A DNA stretch of 64,000 bases from Muricea muricata (taxonomy: Eukaryota; Cnidaria; Anthozoa; Malacalcyonacea; Plexauridae). Within the stretch, counting starts at the first letter, position 1, and the number at the start of each line of letters is the position of its first letter. The stretch covers positions 8,509,501 to 8,573,500 of the forward strand of contig OY979717.1 of the NCBI GenBank assembly GCA_963855995.1. Direction: 5' to 3'. Positions 23,030 to 35,100 of the stretch are shown in pieces. Made by a program: the position numbers and the translations under genes. The notes beneath the pieces were generated by a model. The model did not search any database, was not told the origin of the DNA, and saw only the letters and a list, made by a program, of their open reading frames with translations.

Positions 23030-23218
23030 AGAAAAGCGGCTCAATTTTTATTCATATTTTAAAAAATAAAGAAATCGTTCAAATTAATATTGCATGTCTT
23101 CTCTCCAAGTCAGTTAACAAGTCCAACCCTTTTTAAAATGGCAAATTTAGTCCAAATGCTCTAAGAAAATGTAAATGCGCCTGAGTCAGGTATGGCGCAG
23201 TTTCGTCTGACAAAGTTG

Positions 23219-24150
23219 CTATTTGTGGATGCAGTGAACATTTAAGTGAAAATAAACGTTTCCTTCCTTGGACCTCATTTCTCCCATAGTATTATCTCGA
23301 TATTGCCTGTTCATCCGAGTCATTATGACCAAGTCGTTAGGAGGGGTGGCAATCATACCTCCAGGCTTCAATGTTTGTGAGCAGCCATAGCACAAACGCA
23401 CCTGGGGTGAGCATAATTGCAGGAATGTGATCCGGAAACCACCGTACACGCGGAACCACCGCAGGATTGACTAGAAGAAGATCTTGCATATACCATCGAC
23501 GGATATGTAGCACCTGAAGGTTGATTGCATTGAAAACTAGAATTTACCAATGCCGAGTTTGAATGCTGAAGATTGGTTGCCACCAGTTGTGGTTGTAAGC
23601 ATGTAGGATTTGTTGACGTTGAGGGCGATAAACTTACTGTTTCTAATGTTTGGAAATGCATGTTACACGATCCACGACATTGGTTTGCGGAGCTTTATTG
23701 GTGTTTCGGTCTCCCTTTCGCCTTGCTGTTGATATTTTAGAACCCTTTTTACCAACACCTTTATTGCTATCGGATGTAATTAGCGATGTAAGATTCATCT
23801 GCTGAGGGCCTTTCGTTCTGAGCCACTTTAGGTAATCAGCTGTACGACCATTTTTTTCAGCTTCGCCTAAAGAATGGGAACAAATCTTGTATGCATTCCA
23901 ACCCGGGCAATCGTTGCACGTAACCTTTCCGTTTTTTGCTACAGTTACATAGTGTGGTTTAACCATGGTTTCGCTTTCATGATCTTTGTTTAACAGATCT
24001 TCAGCCTTCTCTAGGATATGTTGCAGCGTTGTGGGATGAGCTGACTTTATATTTTTGAATTATATTGCAATGTGTGCGCCAGGACGTTGATTAGTAGAGG
24101 ATAAACTATTCGGTTCGCATGCCGGTGAAGACTCAGTGGTTGACGACATT
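23219..24150 (-). pseudogene. SWIM zinc-finger protein remnant
   Basis: A minus-strand ATG at 24150 opens MSSTTESSPACEP, hits a TAA near 24060 in the same frame, and continues into KPHYVTVAKNGKVTCNDC, then CPGWNAYKICSHSL, the CxC...CxH layout of a SWIM zinc-binding domain. Basic and Ser/Thr-rich sequence follows. After a frameshift near 23650 a Cys-rich C-terminal block appears (VRLCYGCSQTLKPGG, then PPNDLVIMTRM and NVYFHLNVHCI). I associate SWIM plus this C-terminal block with a repeated invertebrate gene family of unknown role. At least one stop and one frameshift mark it as decayed. Confidence 0.6.
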
Positions 24151-24185
24151 TTAGCACTTCGAAATTTTTGAATGCACGCTTCTTT

Positions 24186-24385
24186 TTGGTTTTCCGTGTT
24201 TTATCCCTTTTTCCACGTTTTATCCCTTTTCCACGTTTTATCCCTTTTTCCGCGTTTTATCCTTTTTTCCGCGTTTTATCCCTTTTTTCGCGTTTTATCC
24301 TTTTTCCGCGTTTTATCCCTTTTTCCGCGTTTTATCCCTTTTTCCGCGTTTTATCCTTTTTTCCGCGTTTTACCCCTTTTTCCGC
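24186..24385. repeat. 18-base minisatellite, TTTTATCCCTTTTTCCGCG units
   Basis: About ten head-to-tail units with small changes in T-run length and C/G variants. It truncates the PLE fragment to its right. Encoded FRVLSLFPRF repeats are by-products. Confidence 0.92.
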
Positions 24386-24439
24386 TTCCACAATTCCGTG
24401 TTTCCGTAATTCCGGATCCGTGTTTTATCCCAACCCTTG

Positions 24440-24861
24440 TCGGCGGCTATGAGAAGCTTGTCATCGTTCTTGATCTTGGCCAAGTCCTGTGCTAGGTGTT
24501 TCTGAAATGCGTTATCGACTTTTTTGAATTCAATTGCAATGTTCTGAATAATTGTCAGCATTTTATCTTCAAATTGGTCTAGTTCTTTGATTGGCGGCGG
24601 GGATGTCGTTGTATGGAATCCAAATGTGTCTCTGTTGGTAGGGGGGTGATTTTTAGTGGCAGGTTTTAGGAAATGATACGCTTTCCATCTGACGCGTCGC
24701 AGGAAGGATTCGGTTTTTTCGAGCAAATGTTTCGAGTATTCTCTAGGTTGTGCGGTGGGTATATTTTTCATGGAGTATCCAAGATTGACGGCTTCCATGT
24801 TAATTCGTAGAGTGCTCAACAATAAAGGAGCGAAATAGGCAAATATCCAGTTTTGAATCAT
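24440..24861 (-). pseudogene. PLE fragment, N-terminal part
   Basis: Minus-strand frame with LRRVRWKAYHFL, TFGFHTTTSPPPIKELDQFE and KLLIAADK, a block I associate with the region before the RT domain of Penelope-like proteins. The plus-strand fragment at 50249 begins about where this one ends in protein terms, so both are probably from the same subfamily. It ends in the minisatellite at 24385. Confidence 0.6.
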
Positions 24862-25461
24862 ATAATCCTCTATTTATATGGCTGCAAAGCATTCATCCAT
24901 AATATATATTATTAAGCAATTATTTTACTGATACTGTAGGTTGGACATGTTTTATACGCTTTTCAGTTGCGTCGAATGCGATTAAAACTTCAAACAATAA
25001 ATAATCTAACAACTATTGTTTAAATTGTATTAGACGTGACCGAAGTGCGACGTATTAAACAGGACTTATTAGAAATGGTTTTGTTTATATGCAACAATAT
25101 TTTTAAAAAAGCGTGATTTATTTAGACCATCCCCCTGATCTCCCTTCCAATCTCCTTACCTTGATAACTTGTAGATACTGTTTATAGAGTTGCGTGTTAT
25201 TTAACAGGAGTTTGCTTCGTATGATATCGGCCTGATCAGAACGTCCATCATGCCGACTCATCCGTCGGACAGGTCATACTCATACTGCAAGAACCGTCAA
25301 TATATCTGGCATTTTATTGTCTTTGGCGGAAGGATAGGCACTTATAGTACGTATTCCATATAAGGTAAGTGATTGCACAATATGCAAGAGCATATACACG
25401 ACGCTGAACAACACAAGCATGGCGCTGAACAGCACATACATAAACGCTCGAAAATAACAAC
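24862..25461. other. intergenic, no gene seen
   Basis: No supported coding or RNA feature; the minus-strand frames at 25280-25608 show no family signature. Confidence 0.4.
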
Positions 25462-25701
25462 ATGGCGCATACATCTAGCCAGCAACGCAGGAGTAATCGT
25501 ACCGTGCACGTTTACAACTACCCTGTGAGTGAACCGCGAGAGTTTAACATCACTCAGTGCAACCAGAACGAGTGTGGAAATGATGTTTGCCAAGGACAGC
25601 TTTACCATTGTCCGCTATATCCACCAAATAAATTTGCAAAGGATATGTTAATTTGCATTTTATTCATGAACTTTATACGTGTCACAATGTCACTGTATTA
25701 A
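25462..25701 (+). CDS. small Cys-containing ORF, doubtful
   Basis: A 79-codon frame begins MAHTSSQQRRSNRTVHVYN and has four spaced cysteines (CNQNECGNDVCQGQLYHC) before turning hydrophobic. The first 55 residues have a coding-like composition. The hydrophobic tail may be read-through of an intron, though no clean GT donor is obvious. I do not recognise a family. Confidence 0.25.
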   Translation: MAHTSSQQRRSNRTVHVYNYPVSEPREFNITQCNQNECGNDVCQGQLYHCPLYPPNKFAKDMLICILFMNFIRVTMSLY

Positions 25702-25880
25702 TAATTCAGTGGGCTTACACATTTGTGAGCGTATGGATTAAAGGACTGGGTATGTTGTTGGAAATATTTTAGAGAACATTATAGATTCGCGACGGCTACG
25801 AAATCTAGTCATAGGCGGCCCAATTCAGTGTGTTGTTTCATATAGAGATCAGTGTGCACATAAACACACTTCATACCAAC

Positions 25881-25947
25881 CTCGTACCCAGGGCCTTCTT
25901 TGGATTTGTGGGGAACGAAGGCCCTGGTAAATGCTGGTCACGTGCCC
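25881..25947 (+). repeat. hairpin repeat, inverted copy at 35101-35167
   Basis: A 67-base repeat with inner arms CCAGGGCCTTC and GAAGGCCCTGG. The copy at 35101-35167 is its reverse complement with one visible difference. The high identity suggests recent copying. Confidence 0.85.
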
Positions 25948-26052
25948 AAAAAATTGCCTGCGTGCGATGGGTAAACTTTGTTTACGTTTTACGTCATGTT
26001 TTGGCAGGCAAGCAAGGATGAATGATTTAGAACAATACAGAGTACAGACTAA

Positions 26053-26160
26053 GTGAGAGTTAAAGCCCGAGAAGCGAGGCTTTTAGCCAAATACAGCCTG
26101 AGGGCGAAGCCCGAAGGCTGTATTCGGCTAAAAGCCGAGATTCGAAGGCTTTAACTGACT
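26053..26160. repeat. fold-back element
   Basis: Imperfect palindrome: AGTTAAAGCC...GGCTTTTAGCC and GGCTAAAAGCC...GGCTTTAACT around a GCGAAGC-rich centre. Confidence 0.8.
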
Positions 26161-26328
26161 TATTTCATGATTGAGAAGGTTGTCTCAAAAGAATAATTTA
26201 GGATTTATTAATTGCACAAACCGTGACTGCTAAATTAGAGTATACTTTACTAAAAGAGACGGAGAATCCCAAAGGAGCTTTACGCCACACTATTAATTTA
26301 TTCCTAAATTTTCGGGGCTTTTAGCAAA

Positions 26329-26421
26329 ATGAGTTGCTTCGATTCACAAGCGAAATGGAGAGTGGATACTGGTTGTGAAGGCAGCTTGAAGATTTGCTGT
26401 TCTTGTGAGAGGAAGTTAAAT
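26329..26421 (+). pseudogene. DUF6589-like gene, first exon, 5' half
   Basis: ATG at 26329 opens 31 codons starting MSCFDSQAKWRVDTGCEG and including the CxxC motif LKICCSCERKLN. The exon is cut at 26421 by the hAT element. It resumes in frame at 30370, giving a 56-codon second half and a GTATTG donor. In related genes a Cys-rich N-terminal segment precedes the DUF6589 region, so I join it to the exons at 31.7-34.8 kb; that join is inference. Confidence 0.5.
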
Positions 26422-27087
26422 CAAGGGCGGCGGAACAGGGGGGGCTAGGGGGGCTATAGCCCCCCCCCCCAATATTTCTGATGGGGGGGCTTAGCCCCCG
26501 CAATATTTTCACACCAAAGGTTGAAAAAACGAGATAGTTTGCAACTTCGCAGGCTAATCACAAGCCGAAAAAATGGATGGAAAATAGAAAATAACCATTT
26601 GTGAACCAAGCCCCCCACAATGGCACAAATCAAGTAAAAACTTTTCCTGATTTAAGATATCATGGTTAATGGTATTCCCAATTATTAATTTCTTTGAACA
26701 TTCGTCTCCAAAAAACCACCGTTGCGCTGCAATACCGCGCACTATCAGTAATCATAATCAATAATTCAGTATTATTGTGTTTATGTATTAAGAGACAAGA
26801 TTTTACAGAATTACAGTGCTACTGCTATGTTTATCCTTCTGAATCATCCTTTTTCGCGTGACGGTTAACTCACGGGTTTCACTTAGACTGATCAAGTTAC
26901 TCGCCCACTCTCTGATTATTAATCTGATACAATTTCCTTTTACGATTTTATCTGTTCAATTTTTGACAGTTGTTGTCAAAATTCTCATAGTCTTTCACAC
27001 GTTGCACGCAATGCTGCCTCCTCCGCAGGCTCTTAATAAGGCCGATATGTAATTTGATTTGTGTAGTTGCTATTGTAGTCTGAAATT

Positions 27088-30076
27088 ATGGAGCAATCCA
27101 AGCTAGACAAATTCTTTACTTGTGAAGCACCAAAACGGCAAAAAGTTCAAGAATCTGATTCCAGACAAATTTGTTCTGAAGTTTTGTCAAATTCAGAAGG
27201 TAGTCAGGGAGGCAGAGGTCATTTTACCTACCTTCTCGAGGGACAAATCCATTTTGCTCTTAAATTGTCTGTTACATGCCTAATATAACAATTCTGAATG
27301 TTGTTTGGCCCAATTTATCTTGTGGGCTTCGATCAACACGTTTTTCTTCAGTTTTATTATAAAACTATTATGTGGTCAAAAATAGCAAACTTTCAAGTTC
27401 ATTCATTTGAAAAATGACTTGTATCATCAGAAAGCTTATAAAAAACAACATATAAGACATCATTACGGACACCCTGGTTTTTCAAGCTGTTTTCGAGTTA
27501 TTGCTGCTTCAAAACGGGAAAATGTCCTAAAATGACGCTAATTTCCTGGGCACTAGTCTGAAAATAAGTTTTCGAACGCTCATAACTCAACAAAAATGTG
27601 GAAAATAAAAGTAACCATAATAATGTGTTATATGTAGTTTTTTTTTACCTTTTTGATAACGTAAGTCGTTTTTCCTAGAAATAAGTCCGAAATTTCGCCT
27701 TTTTTGACAATAATATAGTTTTATAGAAAATTTAAGAAAAAACGTGTTGGCTGGAGCCCACAAGAAAAATTGGCCCAAACAACATTCAGAATTGTTATAT
27801 TAGGCATGTAACGGACAATTTAAGAGCAAAATGAAATTGTCCCTCGATATGGTAAGTAGACATGTATTTTTGTACCTCTGCCTCCCTGACTAAGGTATTA
27901 CTGAGAGTCGTGAGACAGAGGAGACACGGGAGTCAAGGTAATAATCATACATTATTCAATTACGATCGATAATAATGCGAAAGCGATATCGATAATTTTA
28001 ACTTCCAAAACAATGAACTTTCTTGTGGACATATCTAATAAATGAACGAGGAATAAAATATTTCAAATAAGTGTATCCCATAAAATTCATAAATACGTGT
28101 TAACCCAGGTATTTACCAGTATAGCTTTATTTCATATTTTCAGTGATTAAATTATGAAAAATTGCGGTATACGCCATGTCTGATGTACGCTCGTGCTTGC
28201 CTTTTACGCATTATTTGCACGCTTTGCACTCCGTCCACATAACAAAGAGTACACTCGTGCTAATACAATATTTTAATTAATTTGATATTATCAATAACAA
28301 TGATATAACAATAGAGTTGACGTTCGCGGGCATAAATATGTTTTTGGCCCGACTCAGAAATACGTGTTAACCCAGGTATTTACCAACGTCCAAGTGTATC
28401 AGCACAAATAAATATGCAAGTTGCGGGAGAACAGCTGACACGTAGGAAGGGGTTCCTTAAGCAGCTATCATTCTTCAGATACTTGGTACGACAGGGAATG
28501 GGATTAAGAGGCCATAAAGAAGAAGAAGGTAACCTCTGGCAGCTCTAGACGACCCAGTCCTGAAAGAGTGGTTTAGCCATAGTTCATACAAATCCCATGA
28601 TATCATAAACGAATTAATCCAGTTAATGGCGCATCAACAACTGAAAAAACTTCTTCAGGATGTCCATGAAGCAGAGTGGTTTGCTCTTATAGCTGACGAA
28701 ACGAGAGATGTCAGTGGTTCCGAGCAACTTGCGGTGTCCTTGCGATGGGTTGATAAGAATTATGGTATTATAATGAAGATATGGTTGGCTTAGTGGAAGT
28801 TGAAATGACAGATGCTGCAACACTGACATCGACCCTCAAAGACGTCCTATTACGATGTAACCTCCAACTATCTCAGTGTCGTGGACAAGCATACGACGGT
28901 GCATCTAACATGGCCGGTCACCTTTCTGGAGTATCAACGCGAATCACCAACGAAGAGCCAAAGGCTATGTACGTGCATTGCTTGGCGCATTCCTTAAACC
29001 TTTGCCTGCAGGACTGCAGTAAAAATTGTCGTTGTGTAAGAGATGCTCTAAGTCTTGCAACTGAGTTGGCAAGCCTAATTCGTGCCTCGCCAAAGAGATT
29101 GGCCCTTTTTCAAAATTTGAAAAGGGAGATCGGTGTTGATTCCCCAGGTATAAAACCTCTCTGTCCAACAAGATGGACTGTTCGTACAGATGCACTTGAT
29201 TCTATAATCAAGACATTCTTTGGTCTGAAACTTTCTTTTCTGGTGTTCAGTGCAATGGAGCAACTGTCAAGAACGTTGCAGAATAGCGATATCAACGCAC
29301 AAGAAGCGCGCTCTGCAGCTATTAAAGCCGGGTATTTTCTGAAGAGGCAAAGATCTGAAGAACTCTTCACAGCTTTCTATCGTGACAGCATTAAAGAAGC
29401 GGAAGATCTTACGCAACCTCCAAAGCTACCGAGGCAAAGACAGGTCCCACGAAGAGTCGATGCTGGTGCACCCAGTCATCGTTTTGCCAAGCCAGAAGAG
29501 TACTACCGCAAATAGTACTTCGAAGTATTGGATCTACTCGCAACTGAGCTGGAGCGGAGGTTCGACCAGAATTCGTTTAAAATTCTCCAAGAGATCGAGG
29601 ATGTCCTAGTGGGTTCGTGCAATGGTGAAAAAGTGCAGTTTTCGGAAGAATTCCTAAAGAAGTACGAAACGGATTTTAAAGTTGATCGCCTCGTAGTGCA
29701 GCTAACAATGCTTCCAGACCTGCGTAACACAGCTAACGAGCTACACCAAATGGAAATAAAGAAAGTAACATCAATTAACACTTTATGCGACGTGATGAAC
29801 ACTTGCAAGTTTGCAAAAAACATGTTAAGTGAAGTGGATCGCCTTCTCCGAATGTATCTAACTATTCCAGTGACATCAGCAACAGCAGAAAGAACTTTCT
29901 CTTCACTTCGACGGTTAAAAAATTATTTGCGCTCAACTATGACACAGAAGAGGCTTAACCATGTCATACTACTTCACACACATAAACAAAGAACGGATGA
30001 CCTCGATCTCATCAGCATTGCAAGAGATTTTACCGGAGCGAACAGTCGACGCAAAGATTTCTTTGGCAACTTTTAA
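27088..30076 (+). pseudogene. hAT-family transposase (ZMYM/DUF4371-like), broken
   Basis: First exon: MEQSKLDKFFTCEAPKRQKV, a usual start for this hAT branch, interrupted by a MITE at 27201 and continued to a GTAATA donor near 27938. The main exon, from about 28436, has EWFALIADETRDVSGSEQL (first catalytic Asp), then CRGQAYDGASNMAGH, VHCLAHSLNLCLQD, and CPTRWTVR. The C-terminal dimerisation block is TSATAERTFSSLRRLKNYLR. A frameshift near 28770 and in-frame stops (near 28549 and at 29513) inactivate it. hAT transposases cut and paste DNA with 8-base target duplications, which matches the flanks. Confidence 0.82.
27201..27892. mobile_element. MITE with long inverted repeats inside the hAT transposase
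   Basis: Ends TAGTCAGGGAGGCAGAGGT and reverse complement. The arms stretch over about 110 bases (through TTACATGCCTAATATAAC and CATTCTGAATGTTGTTTGG). AGG flanks both sides (27198-27200 and 27893-27895). Removing the element and one AGG restores an open frame across the exon. Confidence 0.8.
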
Positions 30077-30369
30077 ATCTTGTTCCTAACCGACATCTTC
30101 TAATTTGCATTAGTTCTATAAATCGCTTTGTAAATATAAACTTGAGCCATATGATTCTTCTTTTTAGTTAATTATCTATGTCAATGACTTTTGTGCTTCA
30201 AATTTCATTACTTTATTATAATTCATATGTTTATTAAAAACAGCAGAGGGGGGGGGGGGACGTGTCATATTTTCTTGTGGATTTCTGTCAGCATTCACCC
30301 CCCGGTGCTACAATGTTTAGCAATTAGCCCCCCCAATATGAAACATCTTCCGCCGCCCCTGAGTTAAAT

Positions 30370-30537
30370 AATTTCACTGACTTCATACACACGTCAAAAC
30401 CGATACTTGAAAGTGTAAGAGAAAGAGCGTCATCCAAACGATGTCTTAATTTTTCACCAGTAGACAACAGAAAACGGGCGAACGTAAGCGACACTGATGA
30501 AATCAATGTATTAACTGCAAGATCTGGTCGTGCGGAG
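30370..30537 (+). pseudogene. DUF6589-like gene, first exon, 3' half
   Basis: 56 codons in the same frame as 26329-26421, starting NFTDFIHTSKPILES and ending at GAG|GTATTG. Basic and Ser-rich. See 26329. Confidence 0.5.
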
Positions 30538-30692
30538 GTATTGTGAGTCTTACGCATGCTCGAGTAAAGATAATACAGTTTTGGTTCCATAGCAATGCGA
30601 AAATGGAAAGCGCGTTTTTCATTTCTTAAATGAATTTATTGACTGGTTGCACTGAATTAATTTTTTTAACATAACCATCATCACTTGGAAAA

Positions 30693-30956
30693 CAATAGGG
30701 CATTTATACGAGAGAAAGTAAGTCGCGTCTTAATTAAATCGCGTCTATTTTAAGACGTAAAACACTCATTTCAATGTTCAGTTTCTGTTAAGCCGCGACT
30801 TATTTTGGTACAGTAGGAAACACTGTTCTTACGTTAGTCGCCACTAACGTTCGACAATGAACGAATGGAACATTTTTACAAGTGTGTTCGTGACTTACAT
30901 AAGACGCGACTTAGGTAAGTTGAGTCTTACTTTTTCCGGTATAAATGGCCCTATTG
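30693..30956. mobile_element. MITE with CAATAGGGC-ATTTATAC ends
   Basis: A 264-base element whose ends CAATAGGGCATTTATAC and GTATAAATGGCCCTATTG are inverted repeats. Inside are repeated AAGTCGCG/CGCGACTT words. The superfamily is not assigned. Confidence 0.7.
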
Positions 30957-31755
30957 TGGTCACGTGGCAGATATTTGGCATGTACATGCAGTAATATAAG
31001 TAAAAAATACTTAACCCACATATGGGTGGTGACGTGCCTTATTTTAATATTTCACAAAACACTTGGGGTAACATGGACCAATATCATAAATTTTATTGTT
31101 TATATATTTTTTTGGTATTACCAAATTTTTTATGTCTAAACAGGACTTGAGTCCGAGACCCTTTCTCTAACGAGTAAAATTGTCTGGCATTAGACAGTCA
31201 AAAAATTAATATAGAGTTGCCACTAAACGAGTGAGGAAAAATGTAAATTAGATAAATCCATGACGTCACAAGCGTGCACTGACTTTAAAAAAACAGTAGG
31301 GTTGATGAACTGTGCAACTAAACAATCCATAATTTAATAGTGTCGTGTTTGAAATCAACGAGATCATTACCTTGATGAAAGTTCTTATTTGCATAAAGTA
31401 AGAGCTTATAAAGGTATTTTGACAGTAAATACTTTTTTGCACGCTTGTAGCTTCACCTTATGTGCATATCATACAACGTAAAATGCCTGAAGAATGAGAA
31501 GAATTTATTCTAATTCCTGTATTTTAGATTTTCACAAACTGTTGAGCTAAAGCCACATTACTTAGATACTGCACTTTTGTCTATTTATTATACATGTACT
31601 GTTTTTTTTTGTTTTTTTTGTGACAAATATCAACGGTTGGCGGTTACCAGGCCAGCTCGCTCAATGTAGTCAGTTTCTAAGGCACATGTAGTCTCAGGGT
31701 TTTGTTTACCTTTACTTCTACTGGTGTTTCAACCTGATTTTACATTATAATGTAG
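30957..31755. other. presumed intron of the DUF6589-like gene
   Basis: AT-rich with no coding block I can place; missing N-terminal exons may have been lost. Confidence 0.35.
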
Positions 31756-33254
31756 GATGAAGAAAATGAAACCAAGCGTGAAGATTGGTTAAACCAGATT
31801 GAGCACCACTGTTCTGAAATTTGTCGAAGGGAACCATATCTGAACTTAGAATGAAGGATTTTTCACATATGAGCAATTTCAGTTGGGACAAGATTATTTC
31901 AGAGATGTCTGACCATTGTTAGATACTTTGTTGGCAGCTACTGGGTACTCCAAGGATGAAGTGAATCACATCAGTCCGCGCATTGGTCTTTGCTATGAAA
32001 TTCTGCTACAGACGAGAAATCATGAATTGAGCTTGCTGCAACGTCTTAATACAGTTCTGTTGACCAATGGAAATGCAAAGAAACAGGTAATTGGTGATAC
32101 AATAACTGTCACAGATTGCAATACAGTAATTTTACAAAATCTTCAATTCTGTCTTTAGCTATTTGTTCAATGTCAAAGATTGGGTTCTCCTTGTCACACA
32201 CCAGCAAATTCAACATGCTTGACATAATTGGCGGCCATTTTGCAGATGAATTAGTCACAGCTGTAAGTGGTGGGAAAAAAATCCAAGGTACAGGTGATAA
32301 CTGGGACATGAAACTACGAACACAACGAACCCAAACACCGGCCTTCACTACTTTGCATCAAATCTTGTTGTTGAGCGAGTACCTTGTGGGAACCTGTCAA
32401 GTGTGTCCCCACAATTAGAGATAAGTTCCCATCAAAATAAAGCTTTCCTTCTAGATAGCAATGAGGGAAAAAAGTTGAGGGATGACATGAAAGTGTTGGT
32501 TGGTCGGATTCTGACACAAAAAATACAGAACCTGTCGTTTTTTAAGCAAGCCATCCCAAAACATATTGCGCATCAGTACCAGAATGAGATGTCCGAAAAG
32601 TCAGTTATTGAACAATAAGTTATTGTTCCCCTACCAATGATGTTAAAAGATGAGAAGAAGTATGAAGACGTTGTTGACATCCTTGATGGCTACGAACAGC
32701 ATTTAGAAGATATATTTGTGAAAGCAAAGGTGATAGAAAAACCAGATAATGACACTGCAAATGAAACACCACCAATAATTAGAGGGCAGTCATCGTCAGC
32801 AGATCAGGCAATGGCTCATTTCAACCAGGATGACGACAAAGATCATATGAAGAAGGTCTCTGTTCCTTTTGGGGGAGACCAAATGACCAGGGTACGGTTT
32901 GCTGGGGCGAAAGATTTAAGAGCTGGAGCTAACACAGCAAAACAGCTGTGGTTTGACCACTGCAGCCCATTCGTTTCTGAGCTGTTCCACACAAAGATGG
33001 CCTATGTTCAGGTATAAAAAAAAATAGTCAAAATGAATTGCCATGATATTAATTAAACAGGGTAGGTCTTCATTCCACAGGGATTTGCACTATGTATACC
33101 TGACTGCCAACAACCACCCACCCCAACAGCACAAGTTACATTAAATTATACCACACAAGCTTTAAATATCTAGTGATTACGGTGCATGGATCTATCTCAG
33201 TCGCAGACCCACTTCAGCCTGTGGAATGAAGTAGTTACCATGATAATGAACATA

Positions 33255-33590
33255 GTCTACATCACTGACCAGTGAAACATAAAAACACTCGGGGCTTTGG
33301 TGGCAATGTTAATTTTAAACCACTTATTTGCTTTTGGCCTCAAATGTTGCAGATTCGATTCTCGGTCAGGGCTTTTTAATGTGACTCGAGCCGGACAGTC
33401 CTCATGTGAAGACCCAGTCAACACTCTGCCAAAGTTGAAGGTTTCCTCTGGGTACTCCAGTTACCCCTACCCAAAGGGAAAGTTGACATAGTGGGTAATA
33501 TACTGTCATTGGCATATTCCATTGTGGCCACCCTGCCCTTTTGGCAAAGCTAAATAAACTAAAATGAAATAAAATAAAAAATAAAGTGAT
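33255..33590 (+). mobile_element. tRNA-derived SINE in an intron
   Basis: A tRNA-like head (GGTGGCAA..., then box-B-like GATTCGATTCTCGG) is followed by GGTTTCCTCTGGGTACTCC, a body motif seen in several metazoan SINEs, and an A-rich tail AAATGAAATAAAATAAAAAA. It lies between two exons of the DUF6589-like gene. Confidence 0.6.
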
Positions 33591-34143
33591 AGCAAGTCAA
33601 ATTATCAATAAACTCAGTTTAAACATTTAAATTCTTATTAGTTTGTATACAACCTCCTATTCAAATCAGAATCAACACGGGAAGTTGGAACATTGAAATT
33701 CTTTCGTGAAAAATACAATCACCGAAATGTAACCCCAAAGAAAGTTGCTGATTCTTATGAAGGATGTGAGCAATTGCCTCTTCAAGTTGGTCAAGGATGT
33801 CTTTTGGAAGCAGCAATGGGGTTTTGGGGCATGAATGATTTACAAGACAGACCAACCAAACATGTACCTCCAACTAACATTGAGAATCAGGAAGACAAAA
33901 TCAAGTCGGAATATTTTCATGAAGTTGTTGGAGAATTTGTAGATGAGTATGTCCTACCAAATGCAGAACAACAAACTTCAAGCTCTGAATCAGACAAAGT
34001 AAGGTGGGTAATATGCCTCATTAACAATAGTTGTAATACCTTTAATATTTTGCAAATTGGTGTAATTTGATTGGCTACTTTACTCTCTATCTATTCCTAG
34101 ATAGATAGCGAGTAATTAAAAATCACTTTTTTTGTCTAAAACA

Positions 34144-34244
34144 ATTAGATTACATGCTCTCGATTTTCATGAGATGATAGTTGATCCGTGCTTCGCCCTT
34201 GTCAACTATATCACCTCATAGAAATCTCGAGCTCATAATCTAAT
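34144..34244. repeat. fold-back element
   Basis: Imperfect palindrome with arms ATTAGATTA...TGATAGTTGA and TCAACTATATCA...TAATCTAAT around a TTCGCCC centre, in an intron of the DUF6589-like gene. Confidence 0.75.
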
Positions 34245-35100
34245 CGTTAAATAGTTATCAATCCCTTTATTATGACAGAGCATATGGGCTGAATATGATT
34301 GAACTTGTTGTTTTCCTCATGCAGTTGGTGGATACTTGCATAGAAGGAGATGGAGAAAGGAGTATGATAAACCAGAAAAGGCTCTTGATGTATTTTAAGT
34401 CATCCTGTTCCTTCAAAAATTATGCTATAGAAATGTTTACCTGGATTGCTCAAATCAAGTCCCTATGCTCTGAACAAATGGCTCATCGATTGAAATGGAG
34501 AAGATTTGTAAACTGGAATGGTGGCAAAGGAAACAACATTGCATGTGATATGGCCACGGCCCAGGAGGTATGCAATCGCATCAGCAAAGATATCGTAAAG
34601 GGCATGGGGGCTAACAAAACTCCAAAAGCAATGATGAGGGCATCTAAAGCAGCAGCAGGAGTGCACTTAATAGAGAAGCAAGTAAATGAAGTGAGCAGTA
34701 TAAAGCCGACATCACAAGTACATGCACACAAAGAAAGTAGTGGTGAAGTAATCATAATGTTTAAAGATCTAAGAAAGCTACGACCATTTGCAATTTCCAA
34801 GAAATAATTGTTTCACCTACATCATCAGTGAATATGAGCAGCCTTTTTTCGTGGCTTGAAAAACACAAGAAACAAATTGCCATGGGACAAACTGATCGAA
34901 AATAAAAAGGATATTAATATTAATTGTTTCAGTTCACTCGTGTAAATTAGTACAATGAAGTTACAAGATCGAGATAGTGCCTTGAGTCGTGAATGCCTAT
35001 TCACTCTAACTTACAAATTTTAGAATACATCAATTTGGAAATATATGTTCAACATTCGCTTGTTTAAATCTTATTTATCTTAACTTAATCAGTATTTGTT

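Larger units (their letters stand above)
26422..30361 (+). mobile_element. hAT transposon, 3.9 kb, with perfect 8-base target duplication
   Basis: Ends are CAAGGGCGGCGGAA and the complement of CAGGGGCGGCGGAAGATG, followed inwards by G-tracts. AGTTAAAT stands at 26414-26421 and again at 30362-30369. It encodes a plus-strand hAT transposase and carries a 692-base MITE at 27201-27892. The insertion splits an exon of the DUF6589-like gene. Confidence 0.88.
31756..34905 (+). pseudogene. DUF6589-like gene, main exons, decayed
   Basis: Exons in order: 31756-32091 (FSWDKIISEMSDHC, LLAATGYSKDEV, LLQRLNTVLLTNG; two frameshifts near 31850 and 31917); 32160-33012 (GGHFADELV, GGKKIQGTGDNWDM, then after a frameshift near 32345 LKDEKKYEDVVDIL and VRFAGAKDLRAG, with a stop at 32616); 33675-34000 (LKFFREKYNHRNVTPKKV, FWGMNDLQDRPTKHVPP); 34279-34807 (LNMIELVVFLMQLVD, FVNWNGGKGNN, ISKDIVKGMG). 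A shifted tail SSLFSWLEKHKKQ ends near 34905. DUF6589 proteins are common, repeated and uncharacterised in invertebrates. I assign the family from the GDNWDM and FVNW blocks by recall. Confidence 0.62.

Noticed and set aside
24168-24495. Phe/Arg/Leu repeat proteins
   Set aside because: Produced by the 18-base minisatellite.
28965-29823. Minus-strand ORFs over the hAT transposase
   Set aside because: Opposite-strand shadows; the plus frame holds all hAT motifs.
34817-34842. CTGATGA...GAAA on the minus strand near the end of the DUF6589-like gene
   Set aside because: No stem II pairing and no stem I partner.
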